A stretch of DNA of 11,479 bases, from contig JAIRZX010000406.1 of assembly GCA_031267005.1 (NCBI GenBank), positions 1 through 11,479 of the forward strand, in the 5' to 3' direction. The DNA is from Deltaproteobacteria bacterium (GTDB lineage Bacteria; Desulfobacterota; Desulfarculia; Adiutricales; Adiutricaceae). Below are positions 6,390 through 11,479 of the stretch, in pieces (position 1 is the stretch's first letter; every line of letters begins with the position of its first letter). The notes under the pieces are model-generated. The model had not been told where the DNA came from, made no database searches, and saw only the letters and a program-made list of their open reading frames with translations. The translations under genes and the position numbers were made by a program.

Positions 6390-8144
6390 TCAGCCCGCGG
6401 CGGCGCTGGACTCCTGGCATGCGCCGTTGCGGTACTCGTTTAACTTGTTGCGCAAAGTGCGCACGCTTATGCCCAGGAGCTTCGCGGCGTGGGTGCGGTT
6501 CCCGGAGGTCTCGTCCAGCGCCCTCCCGATGAGCTTTCTCTCCATCTGGTCTATGGTCATGACCGGGAGGGCCGCCCCCGAGGCGCCGAACAGCGCGGCC
6601 GCCGCCGTGGCCGCGGCGCCTTGCGCCGCCTGGGAGGCCGCGCCTTCCGTCTGCCCGGCCGAGGCGGGCGGGCCGTCCGCGTAGAGGGGGGGCAAGGGGG
6701 CCGCGCTCCCGCGCCCGCTCCCGCCGTCGGCCCCGCCGCCCGGCCATTCCCCGGTCCCGTTCCCGCGACCGTTCCCGTACCCGGCCGGGGCGCGGCCGTC
6801 ACAGTCCCAGGCCGGGACGCCGTCGTCGCCGAGGCCGGAGCCATTCTCTCCGCCGAAGGCCAAGACGCCGTCGCCGCCGTTCCCGAACCCTTCGGAACCG
6901 GGCTCCGGCTCCAATGTCGCGGCCAGGCTGTTCTTCTCCAGTGCGGCCATGAAACCGGCCTCGTCCATGAAGACGTCCTGGACCTCGACGGTGTCGCCCG
7001 AGGTCATGAGGACCGCGCGGGCCACGGTGTTCTCGAGCTCGCGGATGTTGCCGGGCCAATCGTGGGCTTGGAGGGCCTCCATGGCCTCGCCGGAGAAGCC
7101 CTTCACCTTCCGTCCGTTCTGGGAGGCGTATTTCGCCAGGAAGTGCCCGCACAGGGGGCCTATGTCCTCGCGGCGCTCCCTCAGGGCCGGGATGAAGAAG
7201 GGCATCACGTTCAAGCGGTAGTAGAGATCTGCCCGGAATTTGCCCTCGTCGACCCAGTCCTTGAGCCTCCTGTTGGTGGTGGCTATCACCCTCACGTCCA
7301 CCTTGTGGGGGCCCTTGCCGCCCACGGGGTCTATCTCCCCTTCCTGGAGGGCCCTTAGGAGCTTGGCCTGGAGGCTTATGTCCATCTCGCTTATCTCGTC
7401 AAGGAGAAGCGTGCCCCCCGAGGCCAGATCGAACTTCCCGGCCTTGCGGTTTAAGGCACCGGTGAAGGCGCCCTTCTCGTGCCCGAAGAGTTCGGACTCC
7501 AGGAGGCTCTCGGGCAGGCCCGCGCAGTTGACCGCCACGAAAGGGCCCCGGGCCCTCGGCGACATCCTGTGGACGAAGCGGGCCAGAAGCTCCTTGCCGG
7601 TGCCGGATTCCCCCTGCAGGAGCACGGTAGCGGCCGATCCCGCCAGGCTCTTGGCCAAGGCGAGAAGCCGGCTCATGACGACGCTCCGGCTGACGATGGG
7701 CCTGTCCCCGCCCGGGCCGGGGCCATCCGGGGCGCCCTCCGCCCCGGCAGCGCCCTCGGGCCGGTCCGGGTCGCGGCCCGCCTTCGCGAAGGCCCTCAAA
7801 GCGGCCTCTTCGACCGCTTCGGCGGGGAAGGGTTTCAAGAGGTAGTCCTGGGCCCCCTCCCGCATGGCGCCCACCGCCTCGCTGACGCCCCCGCCCCCGG
7901 ACATCACTATGACGGGTAGCTCAGGGCGGAGCTTTTTTAGCTCCTTTACGATGGCCGCGCCCCCGCCCTTTGACAGCTTCAGGTCGCACAAAGCCAGATC
8001 GAATCCGCTCGCGCGGGCCTTGTCCAAGGCCTCCTCGCCGTCCTCGGCAAGCTCGACGGCGTAGCCGAGCCTGGTGAGCGCCGTAAAGAGCGCCGAGCGC
8101 ATGCTCCTGTCGGAGTCCGCCGCCAGTATCGATTTAGCCCGCAT
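6390..8144 (-). CDS. Sigma-54-dependent response regulator, FlrC/NtrC class
   Basis: A cytoplasmic enhancer-binding activator of 584 residues, longer than the usual 440-500. Residues 1-120 are a receiver with phosphoacceptor D54, S82 and K104. The usual adjacent acidic pair reads D10-S11-D12, so one acid is replaced. Residues 150-390 are the AAA+ domain: Walker A GESGTGKE (178-185), sigma-54-contacting GAFTGA (225-230), Walker B LLLDE (246-250), FRADLYYRL (303-311) and WPGNIREL (363-370). Residues 410-528 are an unusual Gly/Ala-rich low-complexity linker. Residues 530-572 are a Fis-type helix-turn-helix (GNRTHAAKLLGIS, RTLRNKLNEY) typical of the FlrC/FleR/FlgR flagellar group. The start has GAGG eight bases upstream. 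It lies 450 bp downstream of the kinase on the same strand and is its likely partner. No flagellar gene is in the window, so a flagellar role is only inferred from the C-terminal domain. Confidence 0.93.
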   Translation of the reverse strand: MRAKSILAADSDRSMRSALFTALTRLGYAVELAEDGEEALDKARASGFDLALCDLKLSKGGGAAIVKELKKLRPELPVIVMSGGGGVSEAVGAMREGAQDYLLKPFPAEAVEEAALRAFAKAGRDPDRPEGAAGAEGAPDGPGPGGDRPIVSRSVVMSRLLALAKSLAGSAATVLLQGESGTGKELLARFVHRMSPRARGPFVAVNCAGLPESLLESELFGHEKGAFTGALNRKAGKFDLASGGTLLLDEISEMDISLQAKLLRALQEGEIDPVGGKGPHKVDVRVIATTNRRLKDWVDEGKFRADLYYRLNVMPFFIPALRERREDIGPLCGHFLAKYASQNGRKVKGFSGEAMEALQAHDWPGNIRELENTVARAVLMTSGDTVEVQDVFMDEAGFMAALEKNSLAATLEPEPGSEGFGNGGDGVLAFGGENGSGLGDDGVPAWDCDGRAPAGYGNGRGNGTGEWPGGGADGGSGRGSAAPLPPLYADGPPASAGQTEGAASQAAQGAAATAAAALFGASGAALPVMTIDQMERKLIGRALDETSGNRTHAAKLLGISVRTLRNKLNEYRNGACQESSAAAG

Positions 8145-8360
8145 GGTAATAACCTCGCTCGTTTCCCGCGCGGCTGCGAAGCCCCGCGAGGCGGCCCTGG
8201 CCGCCCTTCATGCCCGTTACGCCCTTCAGTTTTCACGGTCGGGGACCGGGTCCGGAGGCCTCCCGGGGCCCGCGCCCCTAGGTCCCGGAGTCGCCGAAGG
8301 CGTTAAACGCCGCCTTCGCGCCAAAAGTTTTCTCGAACCCAGCTGCCATTCGCCCGGGAC

Positions 8361-8522
8361 GGCGCAAGGCGCAAAACCCGCCTCGCAAGGCGCAAAGCCC
8401 GCCGGGCCCGGGCCTGCGAAATGCGTAAAGCCCGCCAAGCCTGGAAAAATCCCGCCGAACCCGGGCGGCGCAAGGCGCAAATCCCGCCGGGCCAAGTCCC
8501 GCGCAAGCCGGAAAAGCCCGCC
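8361..8522 (-). repeat. Degenerate short-repeat array in the kinase-regulator spacer
   Basis: Six copies of an A-rich step followed by CCCGCC (plus-strand form GCAAANCCCGCC and variants) end at 8382, 8403, 8436, 8456, 8488 and 8522. The spacings are 21, 33, 20, 32 and 34 bases. Three of them carry the longer word CAAGGCGCAAA. On the transcribed minus strand this reads GGCGGGNTTTGCGCC. The roughly alternating spacing suggests a duplicated 52-54 base unit. Frames through it are low-complexity and not credible proteins. Confidence 0.55.
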
Positions 8523-8539
8523 GCCTGTAAAGTCCTGAC

Positions 8540-8577
8540 CCTCCTGCCGGGCCGAAGCCGCCCGCGCCCGGCAGGGG
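8540..8577 (-). terminator. Strong hairpin after the sensor kinase
   Basis: CCTGCCGGGC (8543-8552) and GCCCGGCAGG (8566-8575) form a perfect 10-bp stem with a 13-base loop. It can be extended by a G-T pair and a G-C pair. It lies 20 bases past the kinase stop on the minus strand. No T tract follows, so it may be a Rho-type end, an mRNA stabiliser or an intercistronic processing structure that lowers regulator expression relative to the kinase. Confidence 0.55.
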
Positions 8578-8596
8578 TTCCCGCTCCCTCCCCCGG

Positions 8597-9784
8597 CTAG
8601 TTGAGGTTCCCGCAACCGCCCTCGGGCGGGAAACAGGGGAGGACGATCTTGACCCTCGCGCCCATGACCGCGTCGTTGCCGAACACCATGCGGCCCTGGT
8701 GGGCCTCCACGATCCTCCGGCTTGCGGGGAGCCCGAGGCCCAGGGTCTGGGGCTTGGTGGTGAAAAAGGGGTTGAAGATCCTCTTCACGTCATGGAGCCC
8801 CACGCCGGGGCCGCTGTCGGTGACGACGACCTCGCACTCGCCCGCGCGGTTCATCTCCTCGCGGACTATGAGCCTCCCTCCCAGGGGCATGGCCTCGGCG
8901 GCGTTCAAAAGGACGTTGAGGAAGGTCTGCACCATGAGGGTCCTGTCGCACTCCAGCGTCATGTCCAGCTGCTCCACCAGGACGCCTATGCCCCTGGACT
9001 TGAAGATCCCGTTCATGGCGCCGAGGGCCTCGTCCACCAGATCCGTCACGTTCCAGCTTCGGAGATCGAGCGTGAGGGGCCTGGTCATGGACTCCAGGGA
9101 CGTCAAGTATTCGTTTACCTCCCTCACGGAGTAGCGTATCTCGTCCAGGATGGCCGAGAGCCCGCCTTCGCCCGCGACGTCCAGCTCCTCGCCCAGTATG
9201 GACGCGTAGAGCTCGATCCCGGCCAAGGGCCCCTTCACGGTACGGCTAACCTCGCCGGCCAAGCTCATCTGCTCCCCGAAGCTCTGGCGGCGCGAGAGGA
9301 CGCAGCCGTCGGCCCCCTCCGCGGGCTGGTAAACGGAAGAGCCGGAAGAACCGGACGCTCCGTAGGCGCCGTAGGCGGCGGCGCACCCGGCGTCCGGGCC
9401 CCTGCGGGCGGAACCGGCAGCGAGGACGAGCCCTCCGGGGCTCCCCGAGGAGAGGTGCTTCAAGACGAACCTCCGGGACTCCGTCCCGTCCTCGGAAGCT
9501 ACGGCTATCTCGCGGCCGTGGCTGAAGGCCTCGAGCCTGGCCCCCCCCTTCACGAGGGGGTAGAGCCGCTCGGGCATGAGGGCGCCCTCCAGCCCCTCCA
9601 GCCCGAGGAGGGCCGAGGCCTCGCGGTTGGACCAGACCAGCCGCCCGTCGGGGCGGTAAACCAGCACCGGCGAGTCCAGCTCGTCGAAGAGGTTCATCCA
9701 GAACTCCGGGCCCCACTCCAGAGCGGGCCAGCCCTCCTGCGCGAGCGGCCCCGAAGCTAATTTTCCGACGTCCAACAGCATCAT
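8597..9784 (-). CDS. PAS-domain sensor kinase lacking the canonical phosphoacceptor His
   Basis: A 395-residue predicted cytoplasmic sensor kinase with no membrane segment, most like the FlrB/FleS/AtoS group. Residues 30-110 resemble a PAS domain (LDSPVLVYRPDGRLVWSN). Residues 125-165 are a low-complexity linker. The dimerisation helix (170-235) reads EVSRTVKGPLAGIELYAS where family members have AHEIRNPLAGIEL. Counting back from Pro186, the His position is Arg181, and no other His lies in this helix. The ATP-binding half looks intact: N box FLNVLLNAAEA (N290, N294), G1 DSGPGV (323-328), FFTTK (340-344) and GLGLP (349-353). The start at 9784 (second Met 9781) is chosen because GGAGGTGA lies 8 bases upstream and a sigma-54 promoter at 9831-9846 excludes the more distal ATG at 9847. 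It is the first gene of the pair with the regulator. It may be a pseudokinase that gates the regulator by binding or phosphatase activity. Confidence 0.9.
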   Translation of the reverse strand: MMLLDVGKLASGPLAQEGWPALEWGPEFWMNLFDELDSPVLVYRPDGRLVWSNREASALLGLEGLEGALMPERLYPLVKGGARLEAFSHGREIAVASEDGTESRRFVLKHLSSGSPGGLVLAAGSARRGPDAGCAAAYGAYGASGSSGSSVYQPAEGADGCVLSRRQSFGEQMSLAGEVSRTVKGPLAGIELYASILGEELDVAGEGGLSAILDEIRYSVREVNEYLTSLESMTRPLTLDLRSWNVTDLVDEALGAMNGIFKSRGIGVLVEQLDMTLECDRTLMVQTFLNVLLNAAEAMPLGGRLIVREEMNRAGECEVVVTDSGPGVGLHDVKRIFNPFFTTKPQTLGLGLPASRRIVEAHQGRMVFGNDAVMGARVKIVLPCFPPEGGCGNLN

Positions 9785-9789
9785 CTCTG

Positions 9790-9797
9790 TCACCTCC
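9790..9797 (-). promoter_or_regulatory. Strong ribosome binding site deciding the kinase start
   Basis: GGAGGTGA on the minus strand (9797 to 9790) is an almost full anti-Shine-Dalgarno complement, with GGAGG 8 bases before the ATG at 9784. The alternative upstream ATGs at 9847 and 9829 have nothing comparable and lie in or before the promoter. Confidence 0.85.
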
Positions 9798-9830
9798 CGA
9801 AGGAAATCTGTTTCCTCGCTAGAATGCATT

Positions 9831-9846
9831 AGCAAACTGTATGCCA
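9831..9846 (-). promoter_or_regulatory. Sigma-54 (-24/-12) promoter of the sensor kinase
   Basis: The minus strand reads TGGCATACAGTTTGCT, one mismatch from the consensus TGGCAC-R-N4-TTGCW, with the invariant GG and GC at the correct 10-base separation. The expected transcription start is near 9820, giving a leader of about 35 bases to the ATG at 9784. This matches the sigma-54 activator encoded downstream and suggests the pair is itself sigma-54 controlled, possibly autoregulated. Confidence 0.8.
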
Positions 9847-9872
9847 TATAAAAACTTTAATGATTCCAATAA

Positions 9873-9885
9873 CTTAGCTCCTAAG
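9873..9885 (-). promoter_or_regulatory. Palindrome upstream of the sigma-54 promoter
   Basis: CTTAG-CTC-CTAAG is a perfect 5-bp-arm palindrome centred at 9879, about 60 bases upstream of the predicted transcription start, in an AT-rich patch (9841-9898). It is a candidate binding site for an activator such as the Fis-type domain of the neighbouring regulator. The assignment rests on symmetry and position only. Confidence 0.35.
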
Positions 9886-9899
9886 AGTCAAATTTTTGG

Positions 9900-10490
9900 C
9901 GCCGCCCGCAACCGGATCCCGCTTCTTCGGGGAGTCGGCCCGGGCCCCTCCAGTCCCCCCCGCGCCTTCCAGCCCCTCCGGACCCCGCCCGGCCTAATGC
10001 CCGGGGCCTGAAGCACGTGGGAACTCCGTGCGCGAACCTATCCATACGGCCCGGATCGGCCTGCCCGGCCCGCCCTCCTCCCGAAAGCGCCGCGGCCCCC
10101 CGTGCGCCGGACCTTCAGCGCCGCCGGAAATGCCGAGAGGATCCGGAAGTTCAAGAAAGCCGGGGCGGTCGGGGACGCCGCGGAGGCCAGGCCGGGGGAG
10201 GGATCCTGGAGCTGCGGCAACGCAGGCTAAAGGCACCCCAGGACGAGACTCGGGCGTTCGCCAAACTCGTTTTGAACAGCCCGGAAGAATACCCCGCGCC
10301 AAGCCCGCCGAGCGCGGCGCCTCACCCCCGCCGGGCAGGCATGTGCCCGTCTGCGCCTTACCGGCAAAGACGCGGCGCGCGGTTCAGATATCGCGGAGTT
10401 ACCCCCGGGAATCGCTTTCTGTTTTCCTTCGTCCGGAGCCCCCCGCGTCGAGCCGCTCATTGTCTCCCCAGGCCGAATGCTTCGACGGGT
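9900..10490. other. Gene-free GC-rich region
   Basis: Open frames exist on both strands (for example plus frames from 10017 and 10028), but they are Pro/Arg/Ala/Gly-rich and overlap each other. They also lack ribosome sites and show no domain. No RNA gene or convincing repeat is seen. The divergent promoter side of the kinase (9840-9900) has no identifiable gene facing right. Confidence 0.5.
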
Positions 10491-10560
10491 CGAATTCATA
10501 AATATTTAAACGTATAAATACACAAATGCTCAAATACACAAAGTTTCAAACGCTCGAATC
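10491..10560. repeat. AT-rich block of short direct repeats
   Basis: A sharp AT-rich island in GC-rich DNA. AAATACACAAA occurs twice (10516-10526 and 10532-10542, period 16). AAATGCTCAAAT (10524-10535) is echoed by AAACGCTCGAAT (10548-10559). TATAAAT and ATATTTAAA words lie to the left. It could be a promoter region, a replication or partition-type iteron cluster or a site of past insertion, but no adjacent gene clarifies it. Confidence 0.45.
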
Positions 10561-10922
10561 CTTAAGCTCCCAAAGGCCGCTGACTTTTAGCTCCCCCCCG
10601 TGCACCTGCCGATTCCGCCGCGACGGGATTGGATAACTCCCGGCTACGGGCAGCCCGAAAGGAGCTCCTTCGGGCCGTTTCAGAAGCCAGCCTCCCCCGG
10701 AGCGCTCCCGCTCCCCGCAAAGCGGCTGGAACCCCTCCCGCCTCTCCCGTCTCAATGGTCCGCACGCTCGAATAGCCCGGAAAATGGAGCCAGCTCCCTG
10801 ACGCAAACCTCTTCCAGGCCGAAAGCCCCGTCTTGGAAAGCTCCGGATCCCCTCGCGCGTCCGCCTTGGCCTGAGCTGGCCCATCCCTTTTCAGGCGGCG
10901 CACCACGCCTTCATCCCCGCCC

Positions 10923-11019
10923 CGCGTCCGCCGCCCGCCCCGCGTCCGCCGCCCGCCTCGCGCCTCGCGTCCGCCGCCCGCCCCGCGTCCGCCGCCCGCC
11001 TCGCGTCCGCCGCCCGCCC
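10923..11019. repeat. 18-bp minisatellite, five copies
   Basis: CGCGTCCGCCGCCCGCC plus one variable pyrimidine repeats at 10923, 10941, 10966, 10984 and 11002. The spacings are 18, 25, 18 and 18; the odd one has an extra 7 bases from a partial duplication. Copies are nearly identical, implying recent slippage or gene conversion. The frame through it on either strand gives simple Arg/Pro/Ala or Arg/Gly repeats and is not a credible gene. Confidence 0.8.
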
Positions 11020-11479
11020 GGCAGAATCCCTGCTCGTGTCTCGCGCCATGCTGCCGGCGCGGGCGCGCCGGGTGCGCCCATCGACTTCCAGCATCCGCCC
11101 GCAAGCTCGCCGCCGTCTATTTTGATGTCCTCGCAAAAATGTCATTTTGGCCCAAAGAGGTGAACAGAGGCCAGTCTACCCCTCCCGCCTGAATAATTCG
11201 TCGTCTCTCGTCCGCAATAGAGAACTAATCGCAATAATGGTTCGCGGGCGTAATTTCGAATCTAATTGCGGCATAAAATGCGACTATTTCCGGCTTCACT
11301 AAACATGAAGTTCAGACCTAATTTTTAATTTTTTGAGTCAGACGCTCTCGGACTTAAAATCAATACTCCTAACTTAAGGATTCCTCATTTTTTTATTTTT
11401 GGTTGGGACTTCTCGCATATGTTTATGGGTTGCTCTTTTCGTCTAAGAGGATAGTTGCTCATCTTACGTTTTACACCAC
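11020..11479. other. Gene-free end of window with shift to AT-rich DNA
   Basis: No credible gene. From about 11110, and clearly from 11190, composition changes from GC-rich to AT-rich through to the window edge. Small features are a near-palindrome AAAATG-T-CATTTT (11136-11148), CGCAATA twice (11213 and 11230), and A/T runs at 11322-11335 and 11387-11400. The change could mark the promoter side of a gene beyond the window or the edge of a foreign segment. Confidence 0.45.

Noticed and set aside
5578..6747. 389-residue open frame on the minus strand
   Set aside because: It is Arg/Gly/Pro-rich without a domain and overlaps the C-terminal coding part of the sigma-54 regulator in another frame. 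It also lacks a ribosome site, so it is a GC-rich shadow frame.
6489..7358. 289-residue open frame on the plus strand
   Set aside because: It is antisense to the AAA+ region of the response regulator, with no domain of its own.
8145..8540. A separate sigma-54 promoter for the response regulator
   Set aside because: TGGC words occur on the minus strand (for example near 8488), but no TTGC follows at the required distance.
8226..8615. 129-residue frame on the minus strand between kinase and regulator, and its plus-strand counterpart (8074-8538)
   Set aside because: Their repeats (GFAPC or AKP-like) simply reflect the short DNA repeat array. They overlap real genes at one end and lack ribosome sites.
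8699..9760. 353-residue open frame on the plus strand
   Set aside because: It lies entirely antisense to the sensor kinase, whose PAS and ATPase motifs are unmistakable. Its Gly/Glu/His/Pro-rich sequence is a mirror of kinase codons.
9785..9847. Upstream start of the sensor kinase (MAYSLL, adding 21 residues)
   Set aside because: This ATG overlaps the sigma-54 promoter and precedes the predicted transcription start, with no ribosome site. The ATG at 9784 has a near-perfect one.
10017..10517. 166-residue plus-strand frame (and the overlapping 157-residue frame)
   Set aside because: Two long overlapping frames of Pro/Arg-rich residues with no domain or ribosome site are typical of GC-rich non-coding DNA.
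11385..11462. 25-residue open frame on the minus strand near the window end
   Set aside because: It is very short and AT-rich, with no ribosome site or recognisable sequence; such frames are expected by chance.
1..11479. tRNA, rRNA or riboswitch genes
   Set aside because: TTCGA-type words (for example near 10484 and 11255) lack cloverleaf context, and no rRNA or known riboswitch core was recognised by eye.

Overview
This is an 11.5 kb window of GC-rich bacterial chromosome with unusually sparse genes. I recognise four intact coding regions and one broken one, together covering about half of the sequence. The rest is long, C-rich intergenic DNA with repeats, hairpins and a few AT-rich islands. 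An AlaC-type aminotransferase, a FlrB/FlrC-like sigma-54 two-component pair and a strong -24/-12 promoter fit a Gram-negative lineage such as Desulfobacterota (Deltaproteobacteria). Frequent ATA (Ile) and AGG (Arg) codons despite the high GC agree loosely with that. The assignment is an inference, and no rRNA or other phylogenetic marker is present.

Layout: 1-347 is a C-rich leader. A TetR-family regulator lies at 348-1103 (+). A 600-bp gap follows with two hairpins, one copy of a dispersed repeat (copy A) and an AT-rich promoter-like island. alaC is at 1707-3008 (+) and ends in a good hairpin terminator. Region 3100-4270 has no gene but holds a second copy (B) and an inverted third copy (C) of the dispersed repeat, bracketing about 620 bp with several hairpins. 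A small membrane-anchored coiled-coil-type gene at 4275-4916 (+) is interrupted in a 21-bp repeat tract by two compensating one-base indels and a stop. About 1.45 kb without a credible gene follows.

The right half holds a two-component system on the minus strand. A sensor kinase (8597-9784) is followed by an NtrC/FlrC-class response regulator (6390-8144), with a 450-bp spacer containing a strong hairpin and a degenerate repeat array. A near-consensus sigma-54 promoter precedes the kinase and moves its start to 9784. The regulator has an intact GAFTGA motif, so autoregulation is plausible. The kinase keeps its ATP-binding boxes but has Arg where the phospho-accepting His should be, and the receiver has lost one of its paired acidic residues. 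The pair may therefore not signal by ordinary phosphotransfer.

The last 1.6 kb has no credible gene. It contains an AT-rich block of short direct repeats, an 18-bp minisatellite, and an abrupt change to AT-rich DNA over the final 320 bp. The main new observations are the dispersed repeat family of about 130 bp, the His-less kinase with its altered regulator, and the frame-scarred heptad-repeat gene.
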